Origin: Streptomyces sp. WMMC500
Lineage (GTDB): Bacteria > Actinomycetota > Actinomycetes > Streptomycetales > Streptomycetaceae
Length of the DNA stretch: 64,000 nucleotides
Reading direction: 5' to 3'
Assembly (NCBI RefSeq): GCF_027497195.1
Contig: NZ_CP114905.1
Span: forward strand, 8,162,001-8,226,000
Both the position numbers and the translations under genes were made by a program. This document shows, in pieces, positions 40,150 through 48,556 of this stretch. The notes beneath the pieces were generated by a model, which had not been told where the DNA came from, ran no database searches, and was given only the letters and a program-made list of their open reading frames with translations. Position 1 is the first letter of the stretch. Every line of letters begins with the position of its first letter.

Positions 40150-41106
40150 GTGATCGTCTGGCTGAACGGCGCATGGGATACGGGTCTGCGCCGCGTCGCG
40201 CACGAACTGGTGGAGCTGACCCCGGGGAGCATCCTCTACGACCCGGAGCTGACGGGCGGGCAACTGCGCGCGCTGCTGCCGCAGAAGCGCCTGGACGAGG
40301 TCGGGGACGAGCGGGAGCTGCCGTCGTGGCGGCGGCTGGTGGTGGAGACGGCGGCGGCGCTGCTCGCGGAGGCGGACGGTCCGCTGGTGGTGCCGGCGGC
40401 GCTGTGGCGCCAGGAGCACCGCGACGAGATCTTCGGGCGGCTGGCCTCTCGCGGCTTCGACGTGCGGCATGTGCTGGTCTCGCTAGACGAAACGATCCTG
40501 CATGCCGAGCCCTTCCCGCCCTGGCTCGCCGGCGACGCCCACCTCGTCGACGCCGCGGGTCAGACCCCCCGCGAGGCCGCCGAGGAGATCGCCTCCTGCC
40601 TGCGCGCCGGGGCCGGCCACTGCGACATCGTGCAGAACTCCGAGCCCACCGGCGAGACGCTCGCCGCCGGCGTGCTGCTCTTCGACGAGGAGGACCGGGT
40701 GCTCCTGGTCGACCCTACGTACAAGCCGGGCTGGGAGTTCCCCGGCGGCGTCGTCGAGGCCGGCGAGGCGCCGGCGCGCGGCGGTGTCCGGGAGGTGGCG
40801 GAGGAGCTGGGGCTGACCCTGCGGCGGGCGCCCCGGCTGCTGGTGGTGGACTGGGAGCCGCCCCGGCCGCCCGAGTACGGCGGGCTGCGGCTGCTCTACG
40901 ACGGCGGCCGGCTGGGCCCCGCGGAGGCGGCCGGCGTCCTGCTGCCGGGGCCCGAGCTGCGGGCCTGGCGGTTCGTCACGGAGGACGAGGCGGGCGTCCT
41001 GCTGCCGTCGGTGCGGTACAGCCGGCTGCGCTGGGCGCTGCGGGCCCGGCGGCGGGGGGCGGCGGTCTACCTGGAGGGCGGCGCGCCGGTCCCGGACGGG
41101 GCGTAG
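40150..41106 (+). CDS. NUDIX hydrolase fused to a TmrB-like P-loop domain with a lost Walker A
   Basis: 318 aa from GTG at 40150 (GAGGGGGA upstream). Residues 1-170 align by eye with TmrB-like nucleoside-binding ATPases (MIVWLNGA..., ILYDPELTGGQLRALLPQ, SWRRLVVETAAALLAEADGP, LWRQEHRDEIFGRLASRGFD), but the expected GAFGxGKT phosphate loop reads GAWDTGLRR, with no Gly-Lys-Thr. Residues 175-318 are a NUDIX domain with an intact box (GGVVEAGEAP...REVAEELGL). The enzyme would hydrolyse a nucleoside-diphosphate-linked substrate; the first domain is probably a binding module only. Single gene, no partner visible. Confidence 0.85.
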   Translation: MIVWLNGAWDTGLRRVAHELVELTPGSILYDPELTGGQLRALLPQKRLDEVGDERELPSWRRLVVETAAALLAEADGPLVVPAALWRQEHRDEIFGRLASRGFDVRHVLVSLDETILHAEPFPPWLAGDAHLVDAAGQTPREAAEEIASCLRAGAGHCDIVQNSEPTGETLAAGVLLFDEEDRVLLVDPTYKPGWEFPGGVVEAGEAPARGGVREVAEELGLTLRRAPRLLVVDWEPPRPPEYGGLRLLYDGGRLGPAEAAGVLLPGPELRAWRFVTEDEAGVLLPSVRYSRLRWALRARRRGAAVYLEGGAPVPDGA

Positions 41107-41237
41107 GCAACCCTATTGGCCCTGCTATTGCCCCATTCAGCACTTTTTGAGTGTGTGTCAATGCCTTCGCCTGCTTAGCGTCTCTGCTAGCGGCGGCCCA
41201 CGTCGTCGCGTCCCCCCACTTCAGGAGCTAACGAGCG

Positions 41238-41894
41238 ATGCGGATCATAACCACGGTGCTGGCCGCCGCGGCGGTCGGCGCCCTCGCCGCCGGCCTCACG
41301 GCCACGGTGGCGACGGCGCAGGACAACGACAGCAACATCACCTCCTTCGGTTTCAGCGTCACTCCCAAGACCGTCAAGCCGGGCGGCACGGTCGACCTGA
41401 CCGTGACGGAGTGCCGGCAGGAAGCCACGGCCTCGTCGGCGGTCTTCGACAAGACGACCCTCGGCACCGGCGGCGGCACCCAGAGCGCGCAGGTGAAGGT
41501 CGACCTGGACGCCAAGCCGGGCGCCGTGTTCGACGTGACGTTCACATGCGGCAACGAGTCCGGCACCGCGCCGCTGACCATCGCCGCCGCCGGCGGCGAC
41601 GGGTCGGCGGTCGCAGCCACCTCCCGGCCGGGGAAGGAGCCCGGCAAGGAGGCCGCGCCGGGCCAGTCCGCCCGGCCGGCGCAGCCGGGCAAGGAGGGCA
41701 AGGAGGGCAAGGAGGCCGCGCAGCCGGTCCGGCCCGCCGAGCCGGTGAAGCCCACCCGGCCGGCCCGCGGTGGGCTGGGCGGCTCGCAGGAGGAGAGCGT
41801 CGCGATGCTCTCCGGCGGCGCCGGGCTCACGGCCGCCGGTGCGTTCGGCGGGGCGCTGCTCCTGCGGCGCCGGGAGGCGCCCGGCCGCGACTGA
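41238..41894 (+). CDS. Secreted Pro/Lys-rich surface protein with C-terminal anchor, probable sortase F partner
   Basis: 218 aa. Signal peptide (RIITTVLAAAAVGALAAGLT, cleavage after ATVATA); an Ig-like domain of about 85 residues (TSFGFSVTPKTVKPGGTVDL to FDVTFTCGNESGTAPLTI, one Cys pair); a Pro/Gly/Lys linker with KEG repeats; and a C-terminal hydrophobic span ending LLLRRREAPGRD. The layout is that of a wall-anchored protein, but no LPxTG or LAxTG precedes the span; the candidate is GLGGSQEES. It sits 135 nt upstream of a class F sortase on the same strand. Confidence 0.78.
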   Translation: MRIITTVLAAAAVGALAAGLTATVATAQDNDSNITSFGFSVTPKTVKPGGTVDLTVTECRQEATASSAVFDKTTLGTGGGTQSAQVKVDLDAKPGAVFDVTFTCGNESGTAPLTIAAAGGDGSAVAATSRPGKEPGKEAAPGQSARPAQPGKEGKEGKEAAQPVRPAEPVKPTRPARGGLGGSQEESVAMLSGGAGLTAAGAFGGALLLRRREAPGRD

Positions 41895-42029
41895 CCCCGC
41901 GGCGCAGGCACCGGTCCGCATCGCGCGTGCCGCCCCGCGGCCTCCCGGCCGCGGGGCGGCACGCGCAGGCCGCACCCGACTCCCCACCCGGCTCCCCGCG
42001 CGGTTCCCTGCGCAGAAACGGTCCGCACC

Positions 42030-42821
42030 ATGCACGAGCAACGCACCGCCGACCCCTACGCCACGATGCCCTACGGCATGACCCCCCACGGCACGCCGCC
42101 CCACGACACGACCGGGTACGGGGCCACCCCGAACGGCACCGCGCCCGGCGGTCCACCCCCGGACCCCGGCGGGGCGGGCGAGGGCGGCGGGAGCGTGGCC
42201 CGTGCGCTGCGCAACAAGTTCGCCGCGGGCGTCGTGATCTGCGTGATGCTCCTCGGCATCGGCATGATCCACACCGCCCTCACCGGGGGCTTCGGTCCGC
42301 CGCAGCCCTCCGGGCAGAGCGCACTCACCGACGACGGCCCGCCCGCCCACCCGCCGCTGCCCACCTCGCCGCCCGCCGCGATCCGTATCCCCGCCATCGG
42401 CGTCGACGCGCCGCTGACCGAGGTGGGACTCGACCGCGACGGCTGGCTCGCGGCGCCGCCGCCCGGCGTGCGCGACCTCGCCGGCTGGTACCGGGACGCT
42501 CCCACCCCCGGCGCCGCGGGCACCGCCGTCGTCACCGGGCACGTCGACGACGCGGCCGGGCCCGCCGTCTTCTACCGCCTCGGCGGCCTGAAGCGCGGCG
42601 AGGTCGTCAGGGTGGACAGGAAGGACGGCCGCACGGCGGAGTTCACCGTGTACGCCGTCGAGGTCTTCGACGCCGACGACTTCCCCAGCCGGCGCGTCTA
42701 CGGCGACTCCGACCGCGCCGAACTGCGCGTGCTCACCTGCGGCGGCCGCTACCGCGAGGGGAACGACCCCGGCTACGAGGGCAACGTCGTCGTCTTCGCC
42801 CGGCTCAGCGACGTCGCCTGA
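42030..42821 (+). CDS. Class F sortase
   Basis: 263 aa. Pro/Gly-rich cytosolic N-terminus of about 60 residues (PYGMTPHGTPPHDTTGYG), one membrane span (AGVVICVMLLGIGMIHTA), then the sortase barrel: AAIRIPAIGVDAPLTEVGLD, AVVTGHVDD (catalytic His), LRVLTCGGRY (catalytic Cys near residue 237) and VVVFARLSD (catalytic Arg). TLxTC of other sortases reads VLTC. It would cleave a sorting signal outside the cell and join the substrate to the wall. The upstream gene is its likely substrate; substrate signals of class F enzymes are poorly known. Confidence 0.9.
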   Translation: MHEQRTADPYATMPYGMTPHGTPPHDTTGYGATPNGTAPGGPPPDPGGAGEGGGSVARALRNKFAAGVVICVMLLGIGMIHTALTGGFGPPQPSGQSALTDDGPPAHPPLPTSPPAAIRIPAIGVDAPLTEVGLDRDGWLAAPPPGVRDLAGWYRDAPTPGAAGTAVVTGHVDDAAGPAVFYRLGGLKRGEVVRVDRKDGRTAEFTVYAVEVFDADDFPSRRVYGDSDRAELRVLTCGGRYREGNDPGYEGNVVVFARLSDVA

Positions 42822-42863
42822 CGGCCGGTCCCCGGCGGGCTCCGCCCGGAGCCGGCCCCGGCG

Positions 42864-44234
42864 TCAGCCCGCGCGCCCGGCCGCGTACCCGTGCAGGAAC
42901 AGCGCCTCGGCGAACGACAGCCGCTCCAGCTCCTCCGGCGACACGCTCTCGTTCACCGCGTGGATCTGCGCCTCCGGCTCGGAGAGCCCGATCAGCAGGA
43001 TCTCCGCCCGGGGGTACAGCTCGGCCAGGGTGTTGCACAGCGGGATCGTGCCGCCCTGCCCGGCCACCTGCATCTCCTCGCCCGGGTACGCCGCGCGCAT
43101 CGCCTCGGCCATCGCGCGGTACGCCGGGCTGGTGACGTCGGCGCGGAACGGCTCGCCCGAGCCGTACGGCTCGGTGGTCACCCGTACGCCCCAGGGCGCG
43201 TGCGCCTCGAAGTGCGCGGTCAGCCGCTCCGTCGCCTCGGTCGCGTCGTGGCCCGGCGGCAGCCGCAGGCTCACCAGCGCCGCCGCGGTGGCCTGCACCG
43301 AAGGCGTGGCCTCGGCCACCGACGGGACGTCCATGCCGATGACCGTCACCGCGGGGCTCGCCCAGATGCGGTCCGCGACGCTTCCCGAGCCGATGAGCTC
43401 CACGCCGTCGAGCACCTTGGCGTCGCCGCGGAAGCTCTCCTCCGGGTAGGCCAGGCCGTCCCACCGGGAGCCGGGTGCGAGGCCGTCGACCGTGGTCGAG
43501 CCGTCGGGTGCGCGCAGCGAGTCGAGGATCCGGATGAGCGCGGCGAGGGCGTCGGGGGCGGCGCCGCCGAACTGGCCCGAGTGCAGGTTCCCCGCCAGCG
43601 CGTCCACCTGCACGCGCAGCATCGTCATGCCGCGCAGCGTCGCCGTGACCGTCGGCAGCCCCACGCGGAAGTTGCCGACGTCGCCGATGACGATCGTGTC
43701 GGCCGCCAGCAACTCCGGGTGCTGCACGGCGTACTGCTGCAGACCGCCGGTGCCCTGTTCCTCCGAGCCCTCCACGATGACCTTGACCGAGACCGGCACG
43801 CCGCCGTTCTCGCGCAGCGCGCGCAGCGCGGTCAGGTGCATGAGGACGCCGCCCTTGCAGTCCGCGGCGCCGCGCCCGTACCACCGGCCGTCGCGCTCGG
43901 TCAGCTCGAACGGCGGGCTGAGCCACGCCGATTCGTCGAGCGGCGGCTGTACGTCGTAGTGGGCGTAGAGCAGCACCGTGGGGGCGCCCGCCGGTCCGGG
44001 CAGGTATCCGTACACCGAACGGGTGCCGTCCGGGGTGTCGAGCAACTGCACGTCCGTGAAGCCCTCGGCGGTCAGCGAGTCCGCGACCCAGCGTGCGGCG
44101 GCGTCGGACTCGGTCGCCGGGAAGCGCTCCGGATCGACGAGCGCGACCGAGCGGAAGGAGACCAGCTCGGCCAGTTCGGTACGGGCGCGCGGCAGCAGTC
44201 CGGCGACGGTGCCGGCGAGCCGATCGGTGTCCAT
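42864..44234 (-). CDS. M20-family dipeptidase / peptidase
   Basis: 456 aa. Zinc ligands of the M20 fold are in order: LLYAHYDVQPP (His, then the Asp of the next element), YGRGAADCKGGVLMHLTALR (bridging Asp), VIVEGSEEQGTGG (catalytic Glu and ligand Glu), IGDVGNF (Asp) and the final His in QIHAVNESVSPEEL. A lid/dimerisation domain follows LHSGQFGGAAPDALAALIRI. Length and order match the dipeptidase branch (CndP/DapE-like) of actinobacteria. It is cytosolic, cleaving dipeptides or N-acyl amino acids. Single gene. Confidence 0.9.
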   Translation of the reverse strand: MDTDRLAGTVAGLLPRARTELAELVSFRSVALVDPERFPATESDAAARWVADSLTAEGFTDVQLLDTPDGTRSVYGYLPGPAGAPTVLLYAHYDVQPPLDESAWLSPPFELTERDGRWYGRGAADCKGGVLMHLTALRALRENGGVPVSVKVIVEGSEEQGTGGLQQYAVQHPELLAADTIVIGDVGNFRVGLPTVTATLRGMTMLRVQVDALAGNLHSGQFGGAAPDALAALIRILDSLRAPDGSTTVDGLAPGSRWDGLAYPEESFRGDAKVLDGVELIGSGSVADRIWASPAVTVIGMDVPSVAEATPSVQATAAALVSLRLPPGHDATEATERLTAHFEAHAPWGVRVTTEPYGSGEPFRADVTSPAYRAMAEAMRAAYPGEEMQVAGQGGTIPLCNTLAELYPRAEILLIGLSEPEAQIHAVNESVSPEELERLSFAEALFLHGYAAGRAG

Positions 44235-44392
44235 GGGAACGCTCCTCGGGCGAACTGCGTTGTGTCCTGCGGTGTCGGGTCCCCGGGTCGGGGCGAGCGG
44301 TGACGATCATCGCACAGCGGTGCGTCGTTCTAGGATGCGGCAGGTGGGCGCCCCTGTGTGGGGGTGGCCGGAAACAGGAGCAGAGAGCCAAC

Positions 44393-45742
44393 GTGACCAG
44401 CGAGAACGAGGCGGGCAACGAAGCGGGCGAAGCGGCGGACGGCCGGTCGCCGGGCGAGGGGCGGGACGCGGCGCCGGACGGGACACCGGGTCCGGCGCCC
44501 GGGGAGCGGCACGGCCCCGGTCCCGGTGACGAGGCCGGCGGGGAGCCGGCCGTCTGGGACGTCGTCGTGATCGGCGCGGGCCCCGCCGGAGCCTCCGCGG
44601 CGTACGCGGCCGCCGGCCAGGGCCGCCGCGTGCTGCTCCTGGAGCGTTCCGAACTGCCCCGCTACAAGACCTGCGGCGGCGGCATCATCGGGCTGTCCCG
44701 CGAGGCGCTCCCGGAGGGCGTCGAACTGCCGCTGCGCGACCGCGTCAACGCCGTGACGTTCACCATGCGCGGCCGGCTCGGCCGTACGCGCCGCTCCCGC
44801 CGCACGCTTTTCGGGCTCGTCAACCGCGCGGAGCTTGACGCCCGGCTGGCCGAGGCGGCGCAGCGCGCGGGGGCGCGGCTGCGCACCGGCGTGACGGTCG
44901 CCCGCGTCGAGCAGCACGGGCCCGACGTGCCGGACCGGCGCACGGTGGCCGTCCACCTGGCGGGCGGGGAGAAGGTGCTGGCCCGCTCCGTGGTCGGCGC
45001 GGACGGCAGCGCGGGGCGGACCAGCAGCCACGTCGGGGTGGAGCTGGAGCAGGTGGACCTGGGCCTGGAGGCGGAGATCCCGGTGCCGCCGGAGGTCGCC
45101 GACGACTGGCGCGGCCGGGTGCTCATCGACTGGGGCCCGCTGCCCGGGAGTTACGGGTGGGTCTTCCCCAAGGGCGACACCCTGACGGTCGGCGTGATCT
45201 CCGCCCGCGGCGACGGCGCGGCGACCAAGCGCTATCTGGAGGAGTTCACCGCCCGGCTAGGCCTGGCCGGCTTCGAGCCGAGCCTGTCGTCGGGGCACCT
45301 GACCCGCTGCCGCGCGCACAACTCGCCGCTGTCCCGCGGGCGGGTCGTGGTCTGCGGCGACGCCGCCGGGCTGCTGGAGCCGTGGACCCGGGAGGGCATC
45401 TCGTACGCGCTGCGCTCCGGCCGGCTCGCGGGGGAGTGGGCGGTGCGCATCGCGGAGGCGCAGGACGCGGTGGACGCGCGGCGCCAGGCGCTCAACTACG
45501 CGTTCGCCGTCAAGGCCGGCCTCGGCGTGGAGATGGCCGTGGGGCGGCGGATGCTGGCGGCCTTCGAGCGGCACCCGGCGGTGTTCCACGCGGTGCTGAC
45601 CGGGTTCCGGCCGGCGTGGCACATGTTCGCGAAGGTCACGCAGGGGTCGACGACGCTCGGCGAGATCGTCCGCACCCACCCGGCGGCGCACCGGATGCTG
45701 TCGCTGCTGGACCGGAAGGGCGCGCTCAGCGGGTCTCGGTGA
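44393..45742 (+). CDS. Geranylgeranyl reductase-family FAD protein
   Basis: 449 aa from GTG at 44393. An acidic/Gly/Pro-rich N-terminal tail of about 55 residues precedes the Rossmann loop VVVIGAGPAGASAAYAAA. The substrate-side motif is YKTCGGGIIGLSREAL, and the second FAD motif VVVCGDAAGLLEPWTREGIS is typical of geranylgeranyl reductases (GGR/ChlP), which saturate isoprenoid chains of menaquinone or membrane lipids. Streptomyces copies are often near nuo or menaquinone genes; none is here. It ends by overlapping the convergent oxidoreductase gene by 17 nt. Confidence 0.9.
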   Translation: MTSENEAGNEAGEAADGRSPGEGRDAAPDGTPGPAPGERHGPGPGDEAGGEPAVWDVVVIGAGPAGASAAYAAAGQGRRVLLLERSELPRYKTCGGGIIGLSREALPEGVELPLRDRVNAVTFTMRGRLGRTRRSRRTLFGLVNRAELDARLAEAAQRAGARLRTGVTVARVEQHGPDVPDRRTVAVHLAGGEKVLARSVVGADGSAGRTSSHVGVELEQVDLGLEAEIPVPPEVADDWRGRVLIDWGPLPGSYGWVFPKGDTLTVGVISARGDGAATKRYLEEFTARLGLAGFEPSLSSGHLTRCRAHNSPLSRGRVVVCGDAAGLLEPWTREGISYALRSGRLAGEWAVRIAEAQDAVDARRQALNYAFAVKAGLGVEMAVGRRMLAAFERHPAVFHAVLTGFRPAWHMFAKVTQGSTTLGEIVRTHPAAHRMLSLLDRKGALSGSR

Positions 45743-46184
45743 GGCGGAAGACCGGGTGGTCGGGGGCGGCGGCGCGTAGTTCCTCGTCGGAGGAGGCGGC
45801 CGTGACGCCCTGGAAGTACTGGTCGACCTCCCAGCCCCAGCGCTCCAGGTAGCTGCGCAACACGGGCACGGCGGTGTCGGGCGGCACCTCCTCGACGGTG
45901 AAGGGGCGCACCTTGCGCCCGACGCGCAGCTCGCCGCCGCCGGCCGCGCGCATGTTCCGGACCCACTGGGAGTGGCCGCGGGCGGAGACGAGGTACTGCT
46001 CGCCGTCGTGGTGGTGGGGGTTGACGGGCAGGCGCAGCATCCTGCCGGACTTGCGGCCGCGTACGGACAGCTCCGCGGTGCCCATGAAGCTCATGCCGTG
46101 GCGCGCGAGCCAGCCCACCGCCTTGTTGAAGCGCGAGGCCAGGGGGCCGGCCTTGAGGTAGTAGGGGTGCGTGTGCGTGGTCAT
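45726..46184 (-). CDS. Deazaflavin-dependent (Ddn-type) nitroreductase-family oxidoreductase
   Basis: 152 aa. The ATG at 46184 has GGAGGT 5 nt upstream; longer in-frame starts run into the operator array and are unlikely. The F420-binding split-barrel motifs are FNKAVGWLARHGMSFMGTAE, LSVRGRKSGRMLRLPVNPHH, YLVSARGHSQWVRNMRAAGG and ELRVGRKVRPFTVEEVPPDT. Ddn-like enzymes reduce quinones or nitro compounds with reduced F420 at the membrane. It is divergent from a TetR gene, with four operator-like repeats between them, so it is very probably the target of that repressor. Confidence 0.9.
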   Translation of the reverse strand: MTTHTHPYYLKAGPLASRFNKAVGWLARHGMSFMGTAELSVRGRKSGRMLRLPVNPHHHDGEQYLVSARGHSQWVRNMRAAGGGELRVGRKVRPFTVEEVPPDTAVPVLRSYLERWGWEVDQYFQGVTAASSDEELRAAAPDHPVFRLTETR

Positions 46185-46217
46185 CGTGACCTCCCGGTGT
46201 GAGCGCTGATCCGAACC

Positions 46218-46323
46218 GAGAGCAGTGCTCTCGCCTAAGAGAAGTGTGCCTCGGAGCGGCGCTGCAAAGCAAGAGCAGTGCTCTCGTTTTTGTGCACTGC
46301 TCTCGATGGTGTGCACTGCTCTC
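46218..46323. promoter_or_regulatory. Array of four TetR operator-like repeats
   Basis: Two complete dyads, GAGAGCA-G-TGCTCTC (46218-46232) and AAGAGCA-G-TGCTCTC (46271-46285), and two copies that keep one half (GCACTGCTCTC; 46290-46304 and 46309-46323). The last three are spaced exactly 19 nt apart. The array lies in the divergent space of the oxidoreductase and TetR genes. Confidence 0.75.
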
Positions 46324-46342
46324 CCGATGGCAGACTGCCCCC

Positions 46343-47044
46343 ATGACGAGGGTCACCGGAGCCAGGGAGCGCGCCCGCGGCGAGATCGCCGAGAGCATCA
46401 AGGCCGAGGCCAGACGCCAGCTCGCCGACGCCGGCGCCGCCCGCCTCTCCCTGCGCGCCGTCGCCCGCGAGCTGGGCATGGTCTCCTCCGCGCTCTACCG
46501 CTACTACCCCAGCCGCGACGACCTCCTCACCGCACTGATCATCGACGCCTACGACGCCGTGGGCGCCGCCGCGGAGCGCGCCGTCGCCGCCGCGCCCGCC
46601 GCCGATCCCGTCGTCCGCTGGACCGCCGCCTGCCACGCCGTACGCCGCTGGGCGCTGGCCCACCCGCACGAGTACGCCCTCATCTACGGCTCCCCCGTCC
46701 CCGGCTACGCCGCCCCCGAAGCCACCACCGACCCCGCCTCCCGCGTCGCCCGCGCCCTGATCGGCGTCGCCGCGGAAGCCGCCGACGCCGGGCTGCTCGC
46801 CCCCGCGACCGTCGAGTCCGCCGACGTGCTCCGCGACGCCGAGCAGCTGGTGCGCCGCCTGGGCGTGCGGCTGCACCCGGCGGCGATGGCGCGGCTGGTC
46901 GCCGCCTGGTCCCAGCTCTTCGGCCTCGTCGGCTTCGAGGTGTTCGGCCAGTTCCACGAGGTCGTCCACGCCCGCGAGCAGTTCTTCGACCGGGCCGCGG
47001 CGGACCTGGGCCGCGGCGTCGGCCTGCGCACCCCCGCTGCGTAA
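46343..47044 (+). CDS. TetR/AcrR-family transcriptional regulator
   Basis: 233 aa from ATG at 46343, which has almost no Shine-Dalgarno (possibly a short-leader transcript). The helix-turn-helix is KAEARRQLADAGAARLSLRA with VARELGMVSSALYRYYPSRD, about residues 20-65. The C-terminal TetR_C domain has WALAHPHEYALIYGSPVPGY and RLGVRLHPAAMARLVAAWSQ, a subtype (TetR_C_13/25-like WHG) frequent in Streptomyces. The operator array upstream indicates that it controls itself and the Ddn-type gene. The effector may be a quinone or nitro compound. Confidence 0.9.
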   Translation: MTRVTGARERARGEIAESIKAEARRQLADAGAARLSLRAVARELGMVSSALYRYYPSRDDLLTALIIDAYDAVGAAAERAVAAAPAADPVVRWTAACHAVRRWALAHPHEYALIYGSPVPGYAAPEATTDPASRVARALIGVAAEAADAGLLAPATVESADVLRDAEQLVRRLGVRLHPAAMARLVAAWSQLFGLVGFEVFGQFHEVVHAREQFFDRAAADLGRGVGLRTPAA

Positions 47045-47194
47045 GCCCCCGCCCGCCTGCCGGCCCCCACGCAGCCCCCGGCACCGGCACAACCGCCGGC
47101 CGTACCCCGCTGAGCAGGTACTCCACCGGGAGTACGGCGGATGTCCGCGTACGGCTGACGCCCGAAGCCGCCGCCGCCGGTTAGCGTTTCAGCC

Positions 47195-48556
47195 ATGCGA
47201 CGCGGAGGACCCCCCTGGTGGGGGCGGGACGACGGGGCCGGCGGCCGGTGGTGGCCGGGGCCCCCGGCCGGCGGGCCCCACGCCCCCGGCGGCGGCGCCG
47301 ACGGTCCCGACGACCCGGCCGCCCGCCCGCTGCCCGGCATACTCGGCCGGCTCTCCGGCCGCGACCGCCTGCCCTGGCGCTCCACCCTCTTCCTGACCCT
47401 CTTCATGATCGCCGGCACCCGCGGCGCCGCCCAGTCCACCGACCGCGTCGACCCCTTCCCCGGCGCCCTCGGCTTCCTCCTGGCCGCCGCCGTCCTCCTC
47501 CTGCTGCGGCACCGTTACCCCCGCACCGCGGCCTTCGGCACCGTCGCCGTCTGCCTCGGCTATCTGGCCGCCGGCTTCCCGTACGGGCCGGTCTTCCTCA
47601 GCGCGGCCGTCGCCTGCTTCGCGGCGATCTCGGTGGGGGAGCGGCACGCCGTCTGGGGGGCGCTCGCACTTCTCTTCGCCGGCCACGTCGCGTACACCTC
47701 CCTTCTCTACCGCTGGCTGCCGCCCGGCGACGACGGCGGCGGCCACTGGGGCCAGGTGCTGTTCGTCGTCGCCTGGGTGCTGGCGGTGGTCGCGGGCGGC
47801 GAGTTGATGCGTACGCGCCGCGAGCAGTGGGCGGCGGTGAGGGCCGAGCGCGAGCAGGCCAGGCGCCGCCGCGCCGACGAGGAGCGGCTGCGCATCGCGC
47901 GCGAGCTGCACGACGTGCTGGCGCACAGCATCTCCGTCATCAACATCCAGGCAGGCGTCGGCCTCGCGCTCCTCGACCAGCAGCCCGAGAAGGCCCGCGA
48001 GGCGCTGACCACCATCAAGTCCGCCAGCAAGGAAGCGCTCGGCGAGGTCCGCCAGGTGCTCGACGCGCTGCGCACCCCCGGTGGCGCCCCGCGCTCGCCC
48101 GCCCCCGGCCTCGACCGGCTCGGCGAGCTGAAGGAGCAGGCCGCCGCGGCCGGCCTCACCGTGGACGTCAGCGTCGAGGGGGCTCGCGCCCCGCTGCCGC
48201 CGGGCACGGAACTCGCCGCGTTCCGCATCGTCCAGGAGGCCCTGACCAACGTCGTCCGCCACTCCGGCTCGCGCACCGCCCGGGTCCTGGTCCGCTACGC
48301 CCCGGCCCTGCTGGAGCTGCAGGTCGACGACGACGGCCCCGCCACCGCGAGCGGCCTCACCGGCGGCGGCAACGGCCTGGTCGGCATGCGCGAGCGCGCC
48401 TCCGCGCTCGGCGGCACCGTCGACGCCGCCACCCGCCCCGACGGCGGCTTCCGGGTACGGGCCCGCCTCCCGCTCCCGGCGGATACCGTGAACGCCGGCC
48501 GCGCGACCCCTTCCCGCGACACCCCCGCCCGCGACACCCCCGAGGAGCGCAAGTGA
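47195..48556 (+). CDS. Two-component sensor histidine kinase, NarL/DesK type
   Basis: 453 aa. The N-terminal 45 residues are Gly/Pro/Trp-rich, then 4-5 spans (STLFLTLFMIAG, ALGFLLAAAVLLLLR, FGTVAVCLGYLAAGF, VLFVVAWVLAVVAGG). HisKA_3 dimerisation helix ARELHDVLAHSISVINIQAG with the phosphorylated His; HATPase N-box QEALTNVVRHSGSRTARVLV and G-box GGGNGLVGMRERASALGGTV. There is no extracellular sensor domain, so the signal is probably in or at the membrane. The stop overlaps the response regulator start by 4 nt (GTGA). Confidence 0.93.
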   Translation: MRRGGPPWWGRDDGAGGRWWPGPPAGGPHAPGGGADGPDDPAARPLPGILGRLSGRDRLPWRSTLFLTLFMIAGTRGAAQSTDRVDPFPGALGFLLAAAVLLLLRHRYPRTAAFGTVAVCLGYLAAGFPYGPVFLSAAVACFAAISVGERHAVWGALALLFAGHVAYTSLLYRWLPPGDDGGGHWGQVLFVVAWVLAVVAGGELMRTRREQWAAVRAEREQARRRRADEERLRIARELHDVLAHSISVINIQAGVGLALLDQQPEKAREALTTIKSASKEALGEVRQVLDALRTPGGAPRSPAPGLDRLGELKEQAAAAGLTVDVSVEGARAPLPPGTELAAFRIVQEALTNVVRHSGSRTARVLVRYAPALLELQVDDDGPATASGLTGGGNGLVGMRERASALGGTVDAATRPDGGFRVRARLPLPADTVNAGRATPSRDTPARDTPEERK

